From: Gemmatimonadota bacterium
GTDB taxonomy: Bacteria > Gemmatimonadota > Gemmatimonadetes > Longimicrobiales > Gaopeijiaceae
Direction of reading: 5' to 3'
NCBI GenBank assembly: GCA_022822425.1
Contig: JAJEBS010000299.1
Location: forward strand, 1-42,894
DNA length: 42,894 nt
The notes below the pieces were generated by a model. It ran no database searches and was not told the DNA's origin. It worked only from the letters and a program-made list of their open reading frames with translations. This document shows, piece by piece, positions 22,552-29,495 of the stretch. Every line of letters starts with the position of its first letter. Position 1 is the stretch's first letter. Both the position numbers and the translations under genes were made by a program.

Positions 22552-24128
22552 GCCAGGTCATCGAGAGCGACGTCTGCATCATCGGCGGAGGCATCAGCGC
22601 GGCCATGGTCGCGGAACGTCTCGCGGAGCGCACCGAGGCGTCCATCACGGTCGTCGAGGCGGGCGGGCGCACGGCTTCCCTGGAGGAGAGAACGGCGACC
22701 CGGGCGCGCATGCTCGCGTACGGCGAGAACCCCTACCCGAACGACCACATCCCCGGCCAGACCGGCACGGGCGAGATGTATCAGTCGATGGTCCTCGGGG
22801 GCGCCGCGATGCATTGGGGGGGCGCCGTGCCCCGGTATTCGCCGGAGGATTTCCGGGTGCGCTCCCTCTACGGGGTCGGGTACGACTGGCCCATCACCTT
22901 CGACGACCTGGAGCCCTACTACCAGGAGGCCGAGGAGCGCATGGGCGTCGCCGGGGAGCAGGGCCCGCCCGAGTACGATCCCCGTTCCCGGCCGTATCCG
23001 ATGCCGCCCCTCCCGCTCTCCTGGAATCTCCTGCGCATGCGCGAGTGGACGGACGCGGCCGGCATCCCCTTCTGGACCCAGCCGTGGGCGCGCAACACCG
23101 AGCCGTGGCAGGGACGCAATGTGTGCCAGCGCTGCGACACCTGCGCGGTCTGCCCGACGGGCGCCAAGTACACTCCGGATTTCGCCTTCGACCGCCTGCT
23201 CGCCGCCCGGCGCATGCGCCTTCACGACCGCACGCTGATTCGCTCGCTGGATCTCGCATCGGGCTCGGACCGCGTCGAGTCGGCCACGGGATTTCATCAG
23301 GACGCCCCCGACCGGCCGGTCGAATTCCGGGCGCGAACCTTCGTGCTGGCGGCTGGTCACAGCTGGAGTTCGCATCTCCTTCTGCTGTCCGCCAACAGCC
23401 GTTTCCCCAACGGTCTGGCCAACAGCACGGACAACGTGGGCCGCTACATGACCGGGCACTGGTTCGCCAGCGGCTTCATCGAGCTGCCCATGAGGCTGTA
23501 CCCGGGGATCTTTCCCAACAACAGCCTGCTGTCGCACCGCTTCGCGAGTCCGGGGCCGCTGGACCGCTACCTGCGCCACGACATCCGGCTTTGGGAATCG
23601 ACCGTGGGCCGCGAAGCCCGTCTGACGGCGGACGACGGGAGGGTCCTCTGGGGCGACGAAGTGATGGCCGACTGGCGTCGGCGCACGCGGTCCACCGCGA
23701 CCGCGCGCATCCGGTCGTACTACGACGTGATCCCCACCCCGGAGAGCCGCCTCGCGCTCGACCCGGGCAGGCGCAACGCGCACGGGGATCCGATGCCGCG
23801 CATCGACTACGTGGCGGGACAGGCCACCCTCGACCTGGAGCCGCACACCCACGAGACGCTGCAGGGCCGTTTCGACGAGCTCGCGCGCGCGGCGGGCGGG
23901 CGCATGATGACCACGCGGGCGTCACGCCTGTTCGAGCATCCCGGAGGGGGGTGCCGGATGGGCGACGATCCCGCGACCAGCGTGGTGGACCGCTGGGGAC
24001 GCACCCACGACCACGAGAACCTGTTCGTGGTGGGCGCGCCCACGATCGTCTCGAGCGGCTGCGCCAACGGGACCCTCACCTTCTGCGCGCTGTCGCTGAT
24101 GGCCGCGGAGGAGATCGCGAAGGGTTAG
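22548..24128 (+). CDS. GMC oxidoreductase with four-cysteine motif
   Basis: A 526-residue FAD-dependent dehydrogenase of the GMC family, oxidising an alcohol or sugar. The FAD fold is CIIGGGISAAM at 10-20; EMYQSMVLGGAAMHWGG follows, and the C-terminus has HPGGGCRMG, ENLFVVGAPTIVSSG and ANGTLTF, the active-site and FAD-binding end. Residues 193-202 read CQRCDTCAVC followed by Pro: four Cys spaced by two residues. This recalls the iron-sulfur cluster reported in FAD glucose dehydrogenase catalytic subunits. The start overlaps the small subunit (ATGA), and no cytochrome gene follows, so the electron acceptor is unknown. The stop overlaps the stop of the convergent gene by four bases. Confidence 0.88.
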   Translation: MSQVIESDVCIIGGGISAAMVAERLAERTEASITVVEAGGRTASLEERTATRARMLAYGENPYPNDHIPGQTGTGEMYQSMVLGGAAMHWGGAVPRYSPEDFRVRSLYGVGYDWPITFDDLEPYYQEAEERMGVAGEQGPPEYDPRSRPYPMPPLPLSWNLLRMREWTDAAGIPFWTQPWARNTEPWQGRNVCQRCDTCAVCPTGAKYTPDFAFDRLLAARRMRLHDRTLIRSLDLASGSDRVESATGFHQDAPDRPVEFRARTFVLAAGHSWSSHLLLLSANSRFPNGLANSTDNVGRYMTGHWFASGFIELPMRLYPGIFPNNSLLSHRFASPGPLDRYLRHDIRLWESTVGREARLTADDGRVLWGDEVMADWRRRTRSTATARIRSYYDVIPTPESRLALDPGRRNAHGDPMPRIDYVAGQATLDLEPHTHETLQGRFDELARAAGGRMMTTRASRLFEHPGGGCRMGDDPATSVVDRWGRTHDHENLFVVGAPTIVSSGCANGTLTFCALSLMAAEEIAKG

Positions 24129-25285
24129 CCGGGAAGTCCCGCCAGAGTATTTTCGCGCCCGGGGCCGGCGTGCTCCTCGAGCCAATCCGCGAACCTGCGT
24201 TCGGGCCGGCCTTCCCAGGCCCGGCGGTGCCAGGCGTCGCTCGCGAGCAGCGAAAAGCCGAGCGTGGCTTCGCAGAACACCATCTGTTCGCGCGCGCTCT
24301 CGACCTTTCCCCAGCTGGTGGCCTCTCGCAGGGTGGACCCCGACAGGGCCCCGTCACGGCTGTCCGCAACCGTGAGCTGCACGGCGTACCGGTGCATCGA
24401 CACCTCCGCGGCCGCCACCCTCCCTGTCCCATCCTCCGGAGCCGACGCCCGCCCCGAGCCGGCATCGTCCTCGTGCAGCATCTCCGCCGCCACCACGATG
24501 TCCTGAGCGAAGTTCTTCGGGACCCCTCCGCCGAGCATGAGCAGCCCCGAAGCGCGGGAAGCGAGCTTGATCCGGGCGAGCTCGAGGAAGTCCCTCCCCG
24601 AGTCCAGCGACACCGATGCGCGCCCCTCGCGCGCGGCTGCGGCCTGGTGCAGCACGATGCCGAACCCGGCGGAGGAGTCGCTGAGGGCGGGCACGAAGAC
24701 CGGAACCCCCTTCCGGTACGCCGAAAGCACCACCGATTCCGACTCGGGGAAGCTCCCATCGAGGAAGCGACCCATTTCGGTCAGGATCTCACGGGACGAA
24801 TACGGGCGCGCGGACAGCCCGTCGAAGATGCGCCTCATCGTCCGATCGCAGATGCGCAATTCCCGCTCATCGATATACGTGTCGTAGATGCGGTCGATGG
24901 CCAGCTCGCGCAGACGTTCATCCGGCACCACCGGATGCTCGGGCGAGCCGGGCGCCATGTAGTGCCTGAACCCCAGGGCCTCGAAGAAGTCCTGATCCAC
25001 CATGTTGGCGCCCGTCGACACCACCACGTCCACCATGCCGGAGTCGATCAGCGTCACCAGCGCCGTCTTGAGGCCGGCGGACACGAGCGATCCCGCGAGC
25101 GTGAGTATGACGGTGCAGTCCCGGTCGGCGAGCATCTCCGAGCAGATGTCCGCGGCGCGCGCAAGGTTGCGGGCCTGGATGGCCGTGCGCCGGAACTGGT
25201 CGATGACCGGACGGGCGTCGAACGCACGGATGTCGACGTGCTCCACCGGCCGGCAGAGAAGGTCGCGTCTGGCAGGATCGCTCAC
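24125..25285 (-). CDS. Deoxyhypusine-synthase-like aminobutyl transferase
   Basis: A 386-residue member of the deoxyhypusine synthase fold. Eukaryotic and archaeal enzymes move an aminobutyl group from spermidine to a protein lysine, using NAD. Bacteria lack the usual hypusine target, and some bacterial homologues are reported to make other polyamines such as homospermidine. Key parts are kept: TLAGSLVSAG and VSTGANMVDQDF (NAD region), ALSDSSAGFG, and GGGVPKNF with the catalytic-type Lys. The frame is open to 25489. I chose the GTG at 25285 because GGGAGG lies five bases before it and it begins a family-like N-terminus. It is divergent from the argR operon, which suggests a link to arginine-derived polyamines. 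Substrate is inferred only. Confidence 0.82.
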   Translation of the reverse strand: MSDPARRDLLCRPVEHVDIRAFDARPVIDQFRRTAIQARNLARAADICSEMLADRDCTVILTLAGSLVSAGLKTALVTLIDSGMVDVVVSTGANMVDQDFFEALGFRHYMAPGSPEHPVVPDERLRELAIDRIYDTYIDERELRICDRTMRRIFDGLSARPYSSREILTEMGRFLDGSFPESESVVLSAYRKGVPVFVPALSDSSAGFGIVLHQAAAAREGRASVSLDSGRDFLELARIKLASRASGLLMLGGGVPKNFAQDIVVAAEMLHEDDAGSGRASAPEDGTGRVAAAEVSMHRYAVQLTVADSRDGALSGSTLREATSWGKVESAREQMVFCEATLGFSLLASDAWHRRAWEGRPERRFADWLEEHAGPGRENTLAGLPG

Positions 25286-25555
25286 GCAGCCTCCCTGTGC
25301 TGCAAACGGTTCGAAGAACCGGTAATCTGCCGGAATCCGCTCCGCTTCGATACAGGCGGCGCCACCGGGACCGTCGCCGTCGACGAGCGACCGGAACTGC
25401 GCACGATGCTCCCGGAGGAGGTGTCGGGACTGCGATGATCCGCGACATTGCGCGGGGCGCTCCGGAATCGGCGGCATTCCTCCATTCACGTCACTGCCGG
25501 GGGTGAACGAGATTGTTCGGAGCCTTCCTCGCCCGCAGCCAATGCCAGCAGGGGG
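25286..25555. other. Intergenic region before the argR operon
   Basis: Together with the promoter and operators that follow, this is the longest gene-free stretch in the window. It carries the leader of the deoxyhypusine-synthase-like gene (minus) and sequence upstream of the argR promoter (plus). The only structure I see is the inverted repeat at 25307-25321. No RNA gene or small reading frame is convincing. Confidence 0.5.
25307..25321. promoter_or_regulatory. Inverted repeat before the DHS-like gene
   Basis: CGGTTC-gaa-GAACCG is a perfect 6-bp inverted repeat with a 3-base centre, 21 bases upstream of the GTG start at 25285. It differs in sequence from the argR-type palindromes. It could be an operator or a leader hairpin. 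Chance occurrence is possible at this length. Confidence 0.35.
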
Positions 25556-25583
25556 TTGACGATTCCGCGCAACTGCATATCAT
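25556..25583 (+). promoter_or_regulatory. Candidate sigma-70 promoter, argR operon
   Basis: TTGACG (25556-25561) and TATCAT (25578-25583) match the consensus boxes at five of six bases each, spaced 16 bases apart. A transcript would start near 25590, just before three palindromic operators. This layout suits autorepression by a roadblock or by operator-promoter overlap. Confidence 0.6.
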
Positions 25584-25601
25584 GTGCATACCACGATTAG
25601 T

Positions 25602-25616
25602 ATGCCATTTTGTCAT
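25602..25616. promoter_or_regulatory. ArgR-type operator, argR site 1
   Basis: ATGCCA-ttt-TGTCAT is an inverted repeat with one mismatch, centred at 25609. It lies just downstream of the predicted transcription start and 22 bp from the next site, about two helical turns, like neighbouring ARG boxes in known ArgR targets. Confidence 0.55.
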
Positions 25617-25621
25617 GTGGC

Positions 25622-25640
25622 GTCCGCCAAAATGTCAGAC
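25622..25640. promoter_or_regulatory. ArgR-type operator, argR site 2
   Basis: GTCCGCCA-aaa-TGTCAGAC is an inverted repeat with two mismatches, centred at 25631. It contains an in-frame ATG (25632) that is an alternative argR start. Its right half and the following bases are repeated at site 3. Confidence 0.6.
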
Positions 25641-25688
25641 CGACGACGGATTCCCCTGCGATTCTCTGCCAGAATGTCAGACCGACGA
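25626..25688 (+). repeat. 21-bp direct repeat, two copies 42 bp apart
   Basis: Bases 25626-25646 and 25668-25688 are identical except for one base. Each copy includes an operator half, an ATG and the codons for MSDRR. The 42-base offset keeps the two copies in the same reading frame and also equals the spacing between operator centres. Confidence 0.85.
25665..25681. promoter_or_regulatory. ArgR-type operator, argR site 3
   Basis: TCTGCCA-gaa-TGTCAGA is an inverted repeat with one mismatch, centred at 25673 and 42 bp from site 2. It covers the preferred argR start codon at 25674, so a bound repressor would sit on the start of the gene. Confidence 0.6.
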
Positions 25689-26150
25689 ACAGCTGCGGCA
25701 CAGCGCCGGGCGTTGATCGCCAAAATCCTGAAGAACCGCGAAGTCGCCAGCCAGGAGGAGCTCGTGCGCCTGCTGAGCGAACGCGGGATCGTCGTGACCC
25801 AATCCTGCATCAGCCGGGACCTGGCCCGGTTGGGAGCGATGAAGGGCGCGGGCGGCTACAGCCTGAGGCCTCTCAACCTCTTGGAGCAGGACCGCCGCAC
25901 GCTCTCCAGCTACGCCCGTGCGGTGCACGCGGCCGGTCCGAATCTCACGGTGGTGCGCACCGCGACCGGCGCCGCCCAGCGCATCGCGCTCTTCCTCGAC
26001 CGGATGGGCTGGAAGGAGGTCCTGGCGACGCTGTCGGGCGACGACACCATCTTCATCGCGACGCGAAACCGCAGCGAACAGCGTGCCCTGATGGGCCGGC
26101 TGCGGCGCGAAGCCGGCCTCACGGGTTCCCGGAGCGGTGGCAATGCGTAG
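25674..26150 (+). CDS. argR: ArgR-family arginine repressor
   Basis: A 158-residue ArgR-family regulator. Residues 10-62 are the winged-helix DNA-binding domain (ASQEELVRLLSERGIVVTQ, ISRDLARLGAMK, GGYSL). Residues 88-150 are the oligomerisation and arginine-binding domain, with GAAQRIALFLDRMGW and SGDDTIFIAT. Asp123-Asp124 correspond to the acidic pair that binds arginine in known ArgR proteins, so arginine sensing is likely. Three in-frame starts exist (25584, 25632, 25674). The last gives the family's usual length and begins just before the DNA-binding domain, but none has a strong ribosome binding site. It is the first gene of an operon with overlapping downstream genes and carries its own predicted operators. 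Confidence 0.92.
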   Translation: MSDRRTAAAQRRALIAKILKNREVASQEELVRLLSERGIVVTQSCISRDLARLGAMKGAGGYSLRPLNLLEQDRRTLSSYARAVHAAGPNLTVVRTATGAAQRIALFLDRMGWKEVLATLSGDDTIFIATRNRSEQRALMGRLRREAGLTGSRSGGNA

Positions 26151-27201
26151 CATCGTCATCGACAAACTGGCGTCCGTGGCCTCGGACCTGGGTGCCGACC
26201 GCGAAATCCGCGTCGGCGACCGCATTCCGAGCGAGGAGGGCGTGATGATCGCAGTCGAGGTGCTGAACGAGAAATCCTCCTACAACCAGCTGGAACTGGC
26301 CAGCGGACGCATGGCGCGCGTGCGCCGCGGGGATGTCGTCGTGGGCGCTCTGGGCCACCGCAAGGCGCTGTTCGGCTACTCCGGCCATGTCCCCGAAGCC
26401 ACCCGCCCGGGCGACATCGTGCAGATCCTGAACATGGGCGGCGTGCTGGGAATATGCGACGCCGTCAACGCATCTCTGGGACAGCCCTTCGATGCGCGGG
26501 TGCTCGGGGTGGTGCTCGACTTCCCCTATCTCGGCGAACGCGTGGGCGTCCCGGCCCGGGTGGGCGGCGATCCACTGGACACCGGGGCCCCGCTGGAACT
26601 GGGGGGAGTCCCCGTGGTGGCCCTCGCCGGCACGTGCATGAACTCCGGCAAGACGGCGGCGGCGTGCGCGGTGATCGGGCGCCTCCGCCACAGGGGACAT
26701 GTCGTCGACGCGTTCAAGGCAACCGGCGTCTCGCTGCGGCGCGACATCCTGGCCATGGAGGACGCGGGAGCGCGCAACACGTCGATCTTCACCGACTTCG
26801 GCGTGGTCAGCACCGGGCCCGGGAATGCGCCCGACCTGGCGCGCACCATGCTGCACCGCCTGGCGGCCGAGCGTCCCGACGCGATCGTCTTCGAACTGGG
26901 CGACGGAATCCTGGGCGCATACGGCGTGGAAGCCATCCTGCGGGACGACGCGGTGCGCGCAAACATCTCGTGCCTGCTCCTGTGCGCGTCCGACCCGGTA
27001 GCTGCCTGGGGCGGCGCGAGGCTGCTCGAAGAGGAGTTCGGGATGTCTCCCGCCTTCATCACCGGGCCCGCGACCGACAACCAGGTCGGGCTCGACATCA
27101 TCCGGGAAAGAACGGGGCTGGAAGGGGTCAACGCCGTGACCCACGGCGCCCGGCTCGGAGATGCCGTAGCCGGCCGCATCGGGCTGGGGACACATGCCTG
27201 A
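26143..27201 (+). CDS. P-loop protein of arginine operon, function unassigned
   Basis: A 352-residue protein I cannot assign. The N-terminal 150 residues are beta-rich (RVRRGDVVVGALGHRKALFGYSG then GDIVQILNMGGVLG). The C-terminal half is a P-loop domain: GTCMNSGKT at 163-171, then VDAFKATGVSLRRD with Lys192, and DAIVFELGDGILG at 246-258. The P-loop and following Lys recall the dethiobiotin synthase/MobB/CobQ-type fold and the P-loop half of DUF1611 (DgcN-type) proteins; the N-terminal half does not match DUF1611 as I know it. Starts at GTG 26137 or ATG 26143; GGAG at 26131 is better spaced for the ATG, giving an eight-base overlap with argR. It overlaps argC by eight bases, so the three are translated together. 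A role in arginine-pathway acylation or regulation is inference. Confidence 0.75.
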   Translation: MRSIVIDKLASVASDLGADREIRVGDRIPSEEGVMIAVEVLNEKSSYNQLELASGRMARVRRGDVVVGALGHRKALFGYSGHVPEATRPGDIVQILNMGGVLGICDAVNASLGQPFDARVLGVVLDFPYLGERVGVPARVGGDPLDTGAPLELGGVPVVALAGTCMNSGKTAAACAVIGRLRHRGHVVDAFKATGVSLRRDILAMEDAGARNTSIFTDFGVVSTGPGNAPDLARTMLHRLAAERPDAIVFELGDGILGAYGVEAILRDDAVRANISCLLLCASDPVAAWGGARLLEEEFGMSPAFITGPATDNQVGLDIIRERTGLEGVNAVTHGARLGDAVAGRIGLGTHA

Positions 27202-28249
27202 GTCGATTCCCGCCATCGTCCTCGGCGGATCCGGCTACGTGGGCGGCGAACTGCTTCGCCTGCTCGCGTCCCATCCGTGCATCCGGCCGGCCGCGGTCGT
27301 GTCGCGAAGCCGGAGGCACGAGGCGGTGGAAGCGGTCTTCCCCAACCTGCGCGGTGCGTGGCCGGGCCTGCGCTTCACTGCCATCGACGACCTGCCCGAC
27401 ACGCTCGGCGACCGCTGCGCCATCTTCTCGACGGCCGCCCACGGAGCCAGCGCCCAACTGGTCGACCGGGCCCTCGGCGCCTGTGAGGAGCGGCAGTGCG
27501 TCCCGAGCGTGGTCGACGTATCCGCCGATTTTCGCTTTCGCGACGCCGAGGCCTACGAAGCCGTGTACGGGATCGAGCACGGCGCCCCGGATCGCATGCC
27601 GATGTTCCGGAGCCTGCTGCCGGAACACGCCACCACACGCAAGCCGCGCCACGTCGGCCATCCCGGATGCTTCGCCACCGGGATGTTGCTCGCCGCCATG
27701 CCGCTGATGCGCCCCGGGCTGGTCGATCCCAGCCTGATGGTAAGCGCGGTGACGGGGAGCACCGGGGCGGGGCGCGCTCCCAGGCCGACGACCCACCATC
27801 CGACCCGGCACGCCAACATGTTCGCCTACAAGCCGCTTGCGCATCGCCATGCCCCCGAAGTGGAGGGGATCCTGCGGGCTTCGACCGGCCGAGGCGTTCA
27901 ACTGCACTTCGTTCCGGCATCCGGCCCGTTCGCGCGCGGCATCTACATGGTGTTGCATGCGCGGCTGCTCGACGGCGTTGACGCGGGCCAGGTGCGCGAC
28001 GCCTATGCCCGTCACTATGCGAAGGCGCCGTTCGTGCACCTGGTCGATGCGCCGCCGAGGCTGAAGGACGTGGTGGGCAGCAATCACGCCTGTCTGGCCA
28101 CGGCGGTGAACCGGGGCACGCTGGCGGTTGCGGTGGCGCTCGACAACCTGGTCAAGGGCGCCGCCGGAGGGGCGATCCAATGGATGAATGTGCTGCATGG
28201 GCTTCCCGAAACCACCGGTCTGGCCACCCCCGCAGCGGCGTGGATGTGA
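27194..28249 (+). CDS. argC: N-acyl-gamma-glutamyl-phosphate reductase
   Basis: A 351-residue reductase for the third arginine-pathway step: NADPH reduction of N-acylglutamyl phosphate to the semialdehyde. The NADP fold is GGSGYVGGE at 11-19, VDVSADFRF is at 108-115, and the catalytic Cys159 is in HPGCFATG. GSTGAGR at 188-194 and the following HANMFAYKPLAHRH with its His residues complete the active site. The STGAG form and the spacing resemble Bacteroidota ArgC, where the acyl group may be succinyl rather than acetyl; the group used here is undetermined. A LysW-type pathway is unlikely, as no lysW or lysX gene is present. The start overlaps the P-loop gene by eight bases. Confidence 0.92.
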   Translation: MPESIPAIVLGGSGYVGGELLRLLASHPCIRPAAVVSRSRRHEAVEAVFPNLRGAWPGLRFTAIDDLPDTLGDRCAIFSTAAHGASAQLVDRALGACEERQCVPSVVDVSADFRFRDAEAYEAVYGIEHGAPDRMPMFRSLLPEHATTRKPRHVGHPGCFATGMLLAAMPLMRPGLVDPSLMVSAVTGSTGAGRAPRPTTHHPTRHANMFAYKPLAHRHAPEVEGILRASTGRGVQLHFVPASGPFARGIYMVLHARLLDGVDAGQVRDAYARHYAKAPFVHLVDAPPRLKDVVGSNHACLATAVNRGTLAVAVALDNLVKGAAGGAIQWMNVLHGLPETTGLATPAAAWM

Positions 28250-28304
28250 ACGCGCGGCCCGTGGCGAGCGTCGCCGGCTTCGGCAGACGGGACCGGGCGC
28301 CGAG

Positions 28305-29495
28305 ATGAACGTTCCGGCCCCGACACTCGTTCCTGACGCGCGCGCGGCCGAGGCGCGGCATCTGGCCCAGGTGTACGGCCAGTTGCCGGTGGAGCCGTTA
28401 TCGGGCCGGGGCGCGTATCTCCGGTGTGCCGACGGGCGCCGGCTGCTCGACCTCTACGGCGGGCACGCGGTGTGCGCGCTCGGCTACGGTCACCCGAAAG
28501 TGCTGGAAGCCGTCCGCAGGCAGGCGGGCGAACTGATGTTCACCAGCAACGTGAACGCGCTGCGCGTGCGGGCGCGCGCCGCCGACAAGCTCGCCGCGTT
28601 CGCCCCGGCCGATCTGGACTGCGTCTTCTTCGTCAATTCCGGCGCGGAGGCCAACGAGAACGCCCTCAGGCTGGCCTGCAGATTGACGGGCCGCAGGCGC
28701 GTGGTCGCGCTGGAGCACGGATTCCATGGCCGTTCGGCCGCGGCCGCCGCCGTGACCTGGCGGGCCCGCGAGCGCTGGTACGGCTTCCCGGACACCCCGT
28801 TCGACGTGACCTTCGTGCCGCGCGACGACGCGGCCGCGGCCGCCGCCGCCATCGACGACAGGACCGCAGCCGTCATCATCGAGCCCATCCAGGGCATCGC
28901 GGGCGCGTACATGCTCCAATCGGACCATGTGCGTGCCTTGCGCGCGGCCTGTGACCGCCACGACGCCTTCCTGATCGCCGACGAGGTACAGTGCGGGATG
29001 GGGCGGAGCGGGAAGCCCTTCGCGATCGAGCACACCGGCGTGGTTCCGGACATGCTCACCACCGCGAAGGCGCTCGGCGCCGGGTTCCCCTGCAGCGCGC
29101 TGATCATGTCACGAGTTCTGGGCGATCAGCTGCGAATCGGGGACATGGGAAGCACCTTCGGGGGTGGTCCGCTCGCGTGCGCGGTCATCGAAGCGGTGCT
29201 GGACACCATCCGCGAGGAGGGGCTTCTGCAACAGGTCGCGACGCGCGAGCGAGAGCTTCGCGCCAGTTGTGTTACGGGGCCCGTGCTCGGGATCCGCGGC
29301 CGCGGCATGCTGCTCGGACTCCGGTGCACGACCTCCGCGCGCGAAGTTCGCGATGCCCTGCTGGACCAGGACATCCTCGCGGGAACCAGTTCGGACCCGG
29401 CATGGCTGCGCGTCATGCCTCCGCTCACGCTGCGGGCGTCCGAAGCAGCGCAGCTTGCCGAAGCCCTGCGGGCCATGCCGAAGGAGGCAACGTGA
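28305..29495 (+). CDS. argD: Acylornithine aminotransferase-type class III enzyme
   Basis: A 396-residue PLP enzyme of aminotransferase class III, placed for the fourth arginine step (semialdehyde to N-acylornithine). Motifs are NSGAEANENALRLA from 111, EHGFHGRS near 137-144, IIEPIQG at 191-197, DEVQCGMGR at 226-234, and TTAKALGAGFP with PLP Lys255. Length is normal. The ATG at 28305 starts 55 bases after argC, and the stop overlaps the next start as GTGA. The argD name rests on the operon context; class III enzymes with other substrates look alike. Confidence 0.88.
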   Translation: MNVPAPTLVPDARAAEARHLAQVYGQLPVEPLSGRGAYLRCADGRRLLDLYGGHAVCALGYGHPKVLEAVRRQAGELMFTSNVNALRVRARAADKLAAFAPADLDCVFFVNSGAEANENALRLACRLTGRRRVVALEHGFHGRSAAAAAVTWRARERWYGFPDTPFDVTFVPRDDAAAAAAAIDDRTAAVIIEPIQGIAGAYMLQSDHVRALRAACDRHDAFLIADEVQCGMGRSGKPFAIEHTGVVPDMLTTAKALGAGFPCSALIMSRVLGDQLRIGDMGSTFGGGPLACAVIEAVLDTIREEGLLQQVATRERELRASCVTGPVLGIRGRGMLLGLRCTTSAREVRDALLDQDILAGTSSDPAWLRVMPPLTLRASEAAQLAEALRAMPKEAT

